From contig OX344761.1 in the NCBI GenBank assembly GCA_947034895.1, positions 70,369,839-70,433,838 of the forward strand: 64,000 nucleotides of DNA, written 5' to 3'. Under the pieces are notes generated by a model. The model was not told the DNA's origin, did no database searches, and saw only the letters and a program-made list of their open reading frames with translations. Position 1 is the first letter of the stretch, and each line of letters opens with the position of its first letter. Both the position numbers and the translations under genes were made by a program. This DNA comes from Rhytidiadelphus loreus (taxonomy: Eukaryota > Streptophyta > Bryopsida > Hypnales > Hylocomiaceae). Shown here piece by piece: positions 46,501-56,300 of the stretch.

Positions 46501-46980
46501 ATTTCAAAATAAAACACACATTTCAAAATAAATCTCACAATATTCCCATGCTCTAAAAAACAAGTTGAGATCTAAAGGGTCATAATGTTATGGACACAAG
46601 GTAGTTTGCTCTTAAAGTGACCATTTAAGAACTGATTGCCATGGGATGGGGAAGGAGAGCAAAACTAATTGAAACAATTTTTAGTTTATTTTCATAGGAA
46701 GAAAAATGGAATTCATTTGGCCTCTAACCCAAGTTGTCTCATTTTTTTTTGGAATCTTTGTGGAATTATTTACAAATTTTTGAAGTTGAAAAGCAATGGC
46801 CACTAATAGCAACCACCTCCCCAAATGTACACTATTGGTACACGTTGAAGAAAGCAAAATGTATCTCTGTGTCATGATTACTTTTAGAGCAAAATACTAG
46901 AACGTGTAATAAAATCTGTGTCGTCTAGCTTGTTATTGGTTACTAGTACATACACAATAACTTAAAGTCATAGAAATCTG
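43590..46980. other. AT-rich intergenic, no gene seen
   Basis: 43690-43900 holds a T3 fragment. 46290-46440 matches 59380-59520 (AACTTTTGCATACAATATC, CACTTGCCA, GACTAGTCTAA), a further dispersed repeat. Short frames throughout have no recognisable domain. Confidence 0.4.
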
Positions 46981-46992
46981 TATAACATGGTT

Positions 46993-47380
46993 GCTAGCGT
47001 GTGAGCCTGTGAGCGAGAATTTTTTTTTGTAGTATAAACAAGTTGGGACCTATGACCGTGGGTTTATTACATTATAAATTTCAGGAAATGTGAAGTCATT
47101 TTAATGAAATTTGACGCACTTGCAAATGTATTTTGAAGATATTTTTTGCCACAAGCAAATGCAGTCATTTTTTATAGACATCATGATGAAAAAATCTAAA
47201 TGAAAATAGCAAATGTCCAAAATGTAGCCATAAAATACACAAATCCACTGATAATTCTAAAATCCACACATTATAGTTTGACTCAAGAGATATGTCAATC
47301 TCAAGAGTCTAAGTCGTAGTGGATTTGGTTATAGAACCTTCAATTGTTGATGGCTTTAAAGTCTCTCTACCCTTGGAGGC
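46993..47380 (-). mobile_element. Terminal segment of ParB/methyltransferase element copy 2
   Basis: GCTAGCGTGTGAGCC at 46993, then GGGACCTATGACCGTGGG, is the inverse of the end at 36350-36435. Read on the reverse strand it follows the last exon of copy 2. The same ~200-bp end occurs in the opposite orientation at 53341-53553, giving an inverted pair 6.56 kb apart. Confidence 0.6.
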
Positions 47381-48800
47381 ACTACCATCTATAAATCCAA
47401 AATTTTCAAAGCATAAGTATCTTTATGGCGTTTTGGTTTAGAGCAGCCAAAGTCCGCAAATGTTGATGCCATCTGCTCAATAGACACAAGAAGGTGAAAA
47501 TTCTTCTCTAGATTGAAGAAAAGACTTTGTGCCTTTATCATCCTATCTACTAATGTCAATTCCATACGGCTACAAATAGATGTAAAACAATGTTAAACTT
47601 ACAAGCTTAAAACTTGACATGAAAAAAAAGGATATGAAAAATTGCTAGCTTACTTGCAAAATTTTGACTTCTAAGCAAACTTGAGAGGTGCTATAGTCGT
47701 AGTGTCTAGATCTTGGGATATCACAACTAATAGTGGCAGTCATGTTATTGCTACAACTGAGGTGCATTTCTTCATGCGTTTGACAATGGCGTGAAAAAGG
47801 TCCTTGTCTTCTTCCAATGCTACAATGTGGTAGCCTATGCCATAACAAACAATAATAGATACACTTGAAATTAATATCATATACATTAGTTCAAAGATTC
47901 ACTTTGCAAATTAGACTTAGAATCCATAGTAATTGAATTCAATAGTCACCTATAGTTGCGATGCAGTCTAAAATTCTAAAGTATGTGTGAGCCTCTTCTA
48001 AGAACTCAAGACCGTGAGCAGAGTTACCCACCATGACTAACTTGATCATCTTCAAGTACAACTTGGTGGACTTTTGCTTAGCTCCCAATATCATGGCATT
48101 TGCAATGATGAGTTTAGGGTTCCTTTTGAAATGGGATTGTCTCATTACACGTTCATTTTGTAGCATCCGTTGCAAGTACAATATGTTGTTGCACGATTCA
48201 AGTGACTTTTCAATTAGAAAATAATATAAATTAATCAAACTACAAAATACAAAATAATAATTTGAAAAACAACAATCCTACATAATCTAAATCTCACCTG
48301 GAACATGAAAGTTAAAAAAGTATCAATTGGCATCCAGTGTCAAGTTTTTCTAGATGTATGGAAAACATATTTCTTCACATCTAATGTCCTCAACATCTTT
48401 ATAAACTTGGACAAGGATAGAAGGTTGTACCTTTGCACTCAATATAATATGTGAACCAATTTGGTCTTTATATGGGAGTCCTCATTGGATTTGGATTTCA
48501 ATGTGGTGATGAAAAATCTTTTTATATACCTTGAATAACAAATAAATTGTAGATGAGTAAAATCCAAATGGGTTTGCAAAAGAAGTCACTCACTTGTTTA
48601 TGCCATACATAACCTGCATGATCAATTTGATCTTGTCTTTGGTATTGAGAACAATACAATTCACTGTAATAGGCCAAGACATCTTTGTTGGATGAAGCCT
48701 AGAAATATGACTCATCCACGCCAATAGACAATGAATTTTGTTCCATACAAAGAACTTCGACTTCTTCAAAGAATAGAATGGAACATGACTTTAGTAGCTT
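47380..48800 (-). pseudogene. ParB/methyltransferase-like gene, copy 2 (diverged, internally deleted)
   Basis: On the reverse strand: about 48790-48596 reads KKSKFFVWNKIHC...WMSHIS...PITVNCIVLNTKDKIKLIMQVMYGINK, matching copy 1 exon 1 with the CDGNHR box changed. About 48535-48300 reads SNEDSHIKTKLVHILY, matching exon 2. 48238-47951 reads IANAMILGAKQKSTKLYLKMIKLVM (exon 3) and runs directly into RILDCIATIG, which matches the VVLDCTSATG methyltransferase motif I, so exons 4-7 and most of 8 are missing. About 47835-47655 reads HIVALEEDKDLFHAI. About 47590-47420 matches the last exon. Stops are present in several exons. A dead copy, but it keeps exon borders and motif order and so confirms the gene model. 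Confidence 0.65.
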
Positions 48801-49733
48801 TCTTAGTTGACTTGTTACTAGATATCTCGATGTTTGCATTTGTCAAAGTCATTGTTATAATGGACTTGCCACATCCGCAACAAGAACTATGTTATGATGC
48901 ACCTTTGAGGTTGAAGCTTGACCCACATCTCCTCATTGCACTTGAACAATTGAATCTACACGAGACAACAAGACAATGTTAACAATTGAACTCTAGACAA
49001 GAAAAAAAAAATTCTTACAAAGTACAAAATGAAATGTATAATTTTTAACAAGAAAATTAAAATAATTTATAAAACAAAATCTCTAAGCTATGTTTCTCAT
49101 CAAATAATCTTGGTTTAACATACAATCACTATAAAGATCATCAATAATATATGCAAAGATGTCACATTAAATGAATTTAAGAAAATCCAAGAATTAATCA
49201 ATGTCATCAAAAACTATCTTAGTACCACAAACTTCTCAAATTTGCCTATAACTAGAAAAAATTAATGAATGAAACCATCCTTGGCCCACAAAAGTATCAT
49301 TAAATAGTAATGGCCCAAAAGAAACTAAATTCAAATTCAAAAGCATGACGCACCACATGTGTGATGTACCATGCTTATAGTCCACCCACCGTGTCTTGCC
49401 AATTGACTCCAACATTGAAAATTCCTAAATTCTTGAAACAAGTATCAATTCTAGGAGATTTAGCAAAGGCTTGTCTAAAGTTAGTCAAAGGCGATTGACC
49501 TAAGAAGAGACCACAAAGCCCCCCTAAGAATCGGTAACCGATTGGTTTTTATTTAAATTTCATTCATCCATTACATTTCATTTTCAAAAACATATTAAAC
49601 TTTAATCCAAAGTTACTAAGCTTCATACTCTTCAATCCAAACCACAATCACTATTTTGAACTAAAATTTAAAACTAGTAATTCAAATTCCACTAGCCTTG
49701 AAGCAAAACAAAGAGGCATTTCTTTATTTTTTC
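48801..49733. other. Upstream part of element copy 2, no coding recognised
   Basis: AT-rich. It lies where copy 1 has its acidic leader but I see no convincing match. Confidence 0.35.
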
Positions 49734-49734
49734 G

Positions 49735-49826
49735 ACCGAAAATAGGGGGTCCTGCTAGTAGCTCGAAAACCTCAGTCGGACCCGACGGGGTTCTTCGAGC
49801 TACCTGGTGCTACCCCCGTTTTTGGT
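49735..49826. repeat. Palindrome P8
   Basis: Core CAGTCGGACCCGACGGGG, outer arms ACCGAAAATAGGGGGT and ACCCCCGTTTTTGGT. Inner arms (GTAGCTCGAA / TTCGAGCTAC) differ from P2-P7 on both sides yet still pair. Confidence 0.85.
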
Positions 49827-49854
49827 ACTCGAAAAAAAAATTAAAAAAAAAATT

Positions 49855-49944
49855 GACCAAAAATAGGGGGTCCAGCTGGTAGCTCGAAAACCTCAGTCAG
49901 ACCCGACGGGGTTCCTTGAGCTACCTGGTGCTACCCCCATTTAT
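49855..49944. repeat. Palindrome P9
   Basis: 120 bp from P8, same inner arms (GGTAGCTCGAA / TTGAGCTACC), core CAGTCAGACCCGACGGGG. Confidence 0.85.
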
Positions 49945-49977
49945 AGCTCGAAAAAAAAAATTAAAAAAAAATTGGAA

Positions 49978-50008
<31 letters not shown>

Positions 50009-50009
50009 G
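49978..50009. repeat. (AAT)n microsatellite
   Basis: About ten uninterrupted AAT units between P9 and P10. Confidence 0.9.
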
Positions 50010-50030
50010 CAATAATTCTTTTTTTTTTTT

Positions 50031-50075
50031 ACAAAAATAGGAGGTCTGACTGGGAGCTCATAAACCTCAGTCGGG
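50031..50075. repeat. Palindrome P10, left half only
   Basis: ACAAAAATAGGAGGTCTGAC..CCTCAGTCGGG stops at the palindrome centre. The right half is absent, so a breakpoint coincides with the dyad axis. Confidence 0.7.
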
Positions 50076-51479
50076 TGTAAGGTAGCAATGTTTAAATCAA
50101 GTTTGTTTGTCAATGCTAGATGGTTTGTTTGTTTTGGGTATAATGACAAACTACAACCTTTTTCCATCTCTACAGATTGTGTGTGAACAATAGTGCTATA
50201 TCTTTTAATCTTCATAATCTCGCTTCTCAAAATTTGAATATTTCATTCTACTTTGAGCTATTGTATTTCAATGTCTTGATATAAGTCTTCACCTTAAGTT
50301 TGATTGCCCTCTCTCAATTTAACTTTAGTACTCATTGAGAACCATCCAACTTTCTTTCAAGATATTGTATGTTGCCTCCGACTTTTCGTGCTCATCATAG
50401 CCTTTAAAAATTTCAATAGCTTATTTATGAATTAACAATGCAATGGTGAGTTGCAGAAAAATATTGTTAACCCATTATAGAATTCAAACAATAGAAAGAA
50501 TCCAAATTTACACACGTGGAAAACTATAACAAATAAATACAAAAACCTACCTTCATCATTTATTCGAGTATTGCCTTTGCAACTCTCTAGAACTCTAGTT
50601 GGAGTTGTACTACCTTATTTGCATTTTCTTTTATTGTATTCGTACAACAATCAACCATGTTAAATTTTAATTCAAGAAACTTGTTTGTGATTTTTATACT
50701 CTACTTCTATGGCTCTATACATTTAACTTTACTTGTGGCAATCACAAGAATCTCATTTTCAATTCAAGCAACATTCCAAACTAGATGTAAACCACTTTGC
50801 AATACCTAATAATGAAAAAGGTTGTTAAAAAAATCACAAGACCTAGCGCTACTTGGCATAACCTTTATGACTTTTTTTATTACCATTGCTTTCATATTAC
50901 AAAAGCTAATTCAGCATCGTTGGAATGTTAGGTAATTTATCCTATGACGGGCCAACTTTGGACCAACCTAATGTAGGTGAAAAAAAATTTGTGAAGTAAA
51001 TTTCAGAAGATACATGTATAGCTAAAGAATTTTTGGACCTGCAATAAGGTGATCAAAAATTGGCTTGTCAGAGATTGAGTTATCTTACAACAACTATGGT
51101 TGCCACCCAAAGTTGTTATATCCCCATTAGTAGATTTGAATGCCGAAATATGAGTTGCTGCACTTGATAAGTTTTTTCTAAAGTGGTTGTCCAAGCTCTC
51201 AATGTCTAATTAACCTTCTTCTTCTTTTCACATTTGTAATGTAGCCCTTCACCAACCAACCAACAAATTCATCATTGGTAACCTACTTAGATCCATAAAT
51301 TTTAGAGTATAACTGTACAAGAGTACAACTATATGGAAACAAAATTTGCATTGGGATTCAACAATGTATAGGTTGTGCTTGGTTTGGAGCACTTTCCAAA
51401 CACGTCCTCAATATTTGCGTCAATGATGAAAGCAATATTTTTAGCAAACGTAGGATTAAGTTCGTTACTACTCAATGGT
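50076..51479. other. AT-rich intergenic, no gene seen
   Basis: No supported coding or repeat feature on either strand. Confidence 0.4.
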
Positions 51480-51745
51480 GCTAGTATGTGAGCTTACAAG
51501 CCTTGAGTCTAGACACATAGGTACTCTACAACTATTGAAGATGTCTATAACATACATATTTATAATATAAACATCCTTAAACTATAGAAAGTGCGTATAA
51601 CATAGACACCTATAATATAATTAGGCATCTATAATGTAAATATCCTATAACCATAAAAGGTGCTTATAACATAAGTACTTACAACATTGACACCTATAAT
51701 ATAAACATTCTATAACTATGAAAGATGCTTAAAACATAGGAGTCT
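51480..51745. repeat. Terminal motif plus ~55-bp tandem units
   Basis: GCTAGTATGTGAGCTTAC at 51480 is followed by diverged units of CCTATAATATAAACATYCTATAAC..GAAAGRTGCTTATAACATA to about 51745. The inverse arrangement is at 63125-63292, ending GCTCACATACTAGC. The two may be opposite ends of one ~11.8-kb element. Confidence 0.5.
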
Positions 51746-53340
51746 AGGCTTCTATATTCATGAACTCGAGCTCCCTAGGTTCACAAAATAGCAATTGTGA
51801 TCTACTACCTATTGTAACCCCCTTTCTTCTTAAAAAAACCTCTTTGTTTGTGCGTTGTGAAAGGCAATCTCTTCTTCACATTGATTGGGACAAATCTTAG
51901 TTGAGATGAGACATTAGTACATTACTATTGCAACATGTTGGCTTATGTCTGCAAGAATACCTTACTTTGTCCCCATATCGAGTGTTCAATATGATTAACA
52001 TATTCAAGAATGTGTTGTATATTCAACCACCTCTACATGATGAAAATGTGTATCTAACGGCCCGAAACAATCAAACCATATGGCAAATTGCAAATGCACC
52101 AACTACAAAACAACATAACAAGTGGGAGAGTGTTGGCTATGTCAAAAAAAAAATACTAGGAGTAACATTGTTGCCTTTCCTAGGACTAGGTTCAATTGTT
52201 TAACTAGAGATTGGATTTGACCTTAATAAAAACGTGTATTGAATTACAGTGTGTACATAATCCTCATGCACATGCTCAAACTTTACAAACATGACAATTT
52301 TAGCCATTGGAGGTCGTCAAAAATACATTAATTGCAAGCACACATACTACCTATACTGGTACTTCTGCAAAATGGACATCTATGAAGATAAATTCATTCA
52401 TGCACCAAATTATAACCTCAACGAAGTGAAGTTTCTTTTAGTTAAAGTAGGAATCATCACGATTTTAGAGTAGTCTTGGCCATATTTTTTTATGTATTTC
52501 TTTTGTATTGTATTAAAATTTAGTACGATTGAAATGATTTAAAGTGTATAGAATGCAACAATCCTATGCATCCTTGAAATGTAAGAGTGTGTTTACAAAG
52601 TTAAATGTTTGTTTAAAAAGAAGCTATATAGTCCTAAAACCTATAATTGTGAACTCTAATTTGAAAAAGACACATGAATATATATCCATTTAAAAAAATA
52701 ATAATTTGGTCTCTCTTTTTTATTTCAGATATTTTTGTTGGTTGTTTCTATTCTTTTTCTTTTATTCCTTTTTAAATCATTATTTTTCATTTTCTTTTTC
52801 ATTTTTTTCATTTTTTTTACTGTGCTCTCATTTTTTTCCTTCATTCTTCAATTTAGGAGACATAATTATTTTTAATAATGATTCTCTTACAATCCACTGC
52901 TTAGTCATTACTTTTTTTATTTATTAGTCTATTATTTGTATTCCAATTTTTTTCTATTTTTTGGGAAAGATGCCTTTTTTCATTTATATATATTTTTTCT
53001 TAAATAATAGTCACTACATTAGATTGGAATACATTTGTGAGAGGTTCATGAGACTTGAATGTGGTGACTGAGGTTTGAATCCTATGAGGCCCCAAATTAT
53101 ACTGGTGCATACGATATCTATAATGAGCTGCAAGCAAAGCGTTGATGTAGAGTAGCATTAGTGGATGCTAGGTTATACTTATTATTGTGTTTGTGAGTCA
53201 CATTAGCCTAATATATTCTATTGTGTTCTCAAAATAACTTGTGAGTGCCTTGACATAAAAATTGTAGTAGTTGAATTGAATACTGAATTGTGTACCACAA
53301 TATAAAGTTGTTTTCTGCTAGAAATGAATAGTGATAATTT
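51746..53340. other. AT-rich intergenic, no gene seen
   Basis: Includes a pyrimidine-rich stretch at 52700-52860 (TTTTC runs). Frames at 51928-52203 and 52291-52473 have no recognised motif. Confidence 0.4.
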
Positions 53341-53553
53341 TTGAAAAAAATATTGAAATCCACGGTTATAGGAATAACGGTCATAGGTCCTAAAATTTAC
53401 TAAAAATAGTATATTTTCTTCTCCATTAAAATTATTTTTCCAAAAAAAATACTTTTTGGTAAAAAAGTTGAAAAAAATAAATTTCAAGGCTCCCCGCTCA
53501 CAAGCTTCCCGCTCATAGCTCACAAGCTCCCCTCTCCCCGCTCGCACGCTAGC
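53341..53553 (+). mobile_element. Element terminus related to 36350-36435 and 46993-47100
   Basis: Contains AACGGTCATAGGTCC and, at the tip, GCTCGCACGCTAGC. Subterminal CCCGCTCACAAGC words occur several times. See the inverted pair at 46993. Confidence 0.55.
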
Positions 53554-53598
53554 GTCGTTGCTCTATATAACTTATAGTCAAAATTTGTCTTTTTTTCT

Positions 53599-53827
53599 TT
53601 AACCCTTATACATTGAGGAGGATGTTTGGCGTTCAATAGATGACAAGGAATCCTTGTAGTAGGACAAAAGTGCAACTATTCATCCTTGAAATTTTGTTGT
53701 GAAAAGGTGAGGTTTTCTATAGTAGTTTGACTTCCAAAGAGTGCTTTTGCTATTTCTACAGCCCATGATTCACGTGGTAATGGAAAGGGATGATTTCCAA
53801 GGTAACCCCTTCGCCTTTAAGGGTTAA
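53599..53827. mobile_element. TTAA-flanked element, 229 bp
   Basis: TTAACCCTTATACATTGAGG at the left, inverse of TTAACCCTTAAAGGCGAAGG at the right, TTAA at both ends. Similar in size and ends to 43364-43589. Confidence 0.6.
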
Positions 53828-53943
53828 GGTTCTACTGTGCAATACTAACTATGTAGGTTTCGGACCATTTTTGGAAGAGGCAAAAAATTCAATGTCTCAT
53901 AACACATAGATCCTCACTATCATTGAGTGACTTGAAAGGGTTG

Positions 53944-54216
53944 CGTGAATGGCCCCCCTTGCTTGTACCCCCAAAGTCATTTTAGGGGTGCATGTAAAAA
54001 AAAGACCCCCTATTTTGTGCTTCATTATTTTATCTTCTACACCTCTCCTCACTATTGTGGGAGTCTTTTGATTGCAAATATGAATTCAAAATTTGACAAA
54101 TTTTAACATGCATGGCAAATTTAAAAAAATTCAGTGTTTTTTTAGTGTTTTTTTATATTTGCCATGCATGTTAAAATTTATCTAAAAATGTCTCCCAAGC
54201 AAGGGGTGTGGTTCAC
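53944..54216. mobile_element. Foldback element, 273 bp
   Basis: Outer arms GTGAATGGCCCCCCTTGCTT and AAGCAAGGGGTGTGGTTCAC, plus a perfect inner 22-bp pair at 54099-54120 and 54157-54178 (TTTTAACATGCATGGCAAAT inverted). Noncoding. Confidence 0.65.
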
Positions 54217-55426
54217 CCCAGCCACTTGAAAGGGTGGTTTTCTGAGTTGCTCAAAGTGCACATGATGTAGCTTGATTTTACTTCATGTAGATTATTATCA
54301 ATGCCACTGCCATACGGGGAGTCCTGCTTTTATTTATTACTGTCAACTTCAACGTCGGTGACATCAAATCAATATCAGTGAAGGTTTTTAGGTTTTTAGT
54401 TTGGAGACATCCATCCTTACAGCAGTGAGGACTACTCCAACAAAGTTAACCCTGAAAAAGAAAAGGACCTCTCCAGAATTCCAGCCCCTCGGGCATTCCT
54501 GCGTTGGAATAATTAAAATTGTCTCAATGTAGCAGTCAATGGTTCCTTGATTGGGACGGCTTGTTGTATTCGTACTTGCACACGGATCACATATGTTGCA
54601 CTGATCACATATGTTGCATTGGTGCAACACAATTCAATTTTTGTGATTTGCACACTGGAGATCACCTGATCCAGAGGTTGGATCAGATGACCCTGTCTGT
54701 GTAGAAAGAGTAGCAATGATCAATACATGAGCAAAAGTTTCCCCTTCATTCCTTGCCTTACAAGGTTGACCAACTCTCATTTATTTGGTTGCCAGACCTA
54801 CTCAATTATTCATGACTAAGGAAGAACTACCTATCCCCCCCTGATTTGCAATCTGAATATGTTGGGGCCAAATTCAATAGTGGTACATATTTTTCAGAGG
54901 TATGTGCTTGTTTCACGAATCAAAGCCAAGTGGAATTATAATTTTTCGATTAAAACTGTAATTTCTATAAATTTTTGAAGTAATTGGACTGAAATTACAA
55001 AACCGTCAGTAGACTACAATAATAAACGTTCCCTAATGAACCCATAATCGCCCAAGTCAAGTACAAAATACTGACCATTAATGGAGTGACACATTATCCC
55101 TTGTTGTCATAAAAAATCAGATTTTATCATAGAACGCTTTAATTTCTGTCATAAGACGAATGAATTTGGATGTTTTATGGACAGATTTAGATGTTTTATG
55201 GACAGAATTGGGCTGGTCTACTCACTAAGTTGGAAAATTAACGGTAATGGGCTGGTTTACCTTATGTCCTAAAATTTGATGCAAAATTCTCTCCGTTAGT
55301 TGCTATATCATGCAAGAGCAACATGGTCCTTTAAAGGTTAAAAATCTGGAAATCAACTACATATAAGGTAGGTACACCCAAATGTGCCACTGACCTTAAA
55401 GCGTCATCTTCACTATGTGTACTGTA
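54217..55426. other. Intergenic, no gene seen
   Basis: A short duplication (GATCACATATGTTGCA at about 54585 and 54603) is the only feature noted. Confidence 0.4.
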
Positions 55427-56298
55427 CAGTCAGGTCCAGCTCATTTACAAATTGCCCATTGGAGGCTTTCAAATTTTTGTGTTCAATGTGTAGTGTAATA
55501 GGTAAATTTTGGTAGATATAATTATCATTGCATCCTTATGCAATTGCACTCAAGTCTACCAAATTTCAGCTTCAATAAACCAAGAGATCATTTTGGTGAA
55601 TTTTTATATTCAATTTTCATGGTTTACAAGATATTTTATTGCAAGCAATTGGTGTTGAATTTTTTAAGTTTGATTATGGGTATATGTAGAGAACATCCAT
55701 ACGCACAACTTTTCCTAGGCAAGTTTCTTCAAAGAAGTTTGACAATTCCTTCTATAGAGTTTTAAGTGTTAAGATGACAATGTCCAAATGTTGTAAAATA
55801 GATATTTCTTTATTATAATTAGATTTTTTTATTTGTCAGTCATGTGGTAACTAATTTGGTACATTTGAGCATGGTGGTACAATTTGTTTGCCAAAATCTA
55901 ATTCAAAATATAGAGATATCTATTTCACAGAGTTTATTCATATGATGTCTCAATTGAGCCCTTATTGGGAGTTTATATTTTTGTTACTTAATGGGGTGTT
56001 TTTTAATATGAAAGATGTGCATATGGATGTTAACTACATATCCATGCAATCAAATTTTAAAAATTCATCACCAATTGTATTCTATAAATAATTATGTAAA
56101 ACCATGAAAAATGACTTCAAAAATTCACCAAAAATGAAAATTTTATTTTTTTAAGCTGAAATTTGGTAGGCTTGAGTGGAATTGTCTGAGAATTGAGTGT
56201 AAATAATTCAAGAAGAAAATTTCCAATTCTCTTCCATGCTATGCAAGAAAATGCACACATTAGAAATGGGCAATTCGTAAATGACCTGGACCTGACTG
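55427..56298. mobile_element. Nonautonomous Tc1-type element, 872 bp
   Basis: Ends CAGTCAGGTCCAGCTCATTT and the inverse of CAGTCAGGTCCAGGTCATTT; inverted similarity runs about 35 bp. TA lies at 55425-55426 and 56299-56300. The interior is AT-rich without transposase sequence. Its right TA is the left TA of the next element. Confidence 0.8.
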
Positions 56299-56300
56299 TA

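Noticed and set aside
28185..50075. CRISPR array reading of the repeated palindromes
   Set aside because: Irregular spacing from tens of bases to kilobases, arms vary between copies, no cas genes, and the host is a plant.
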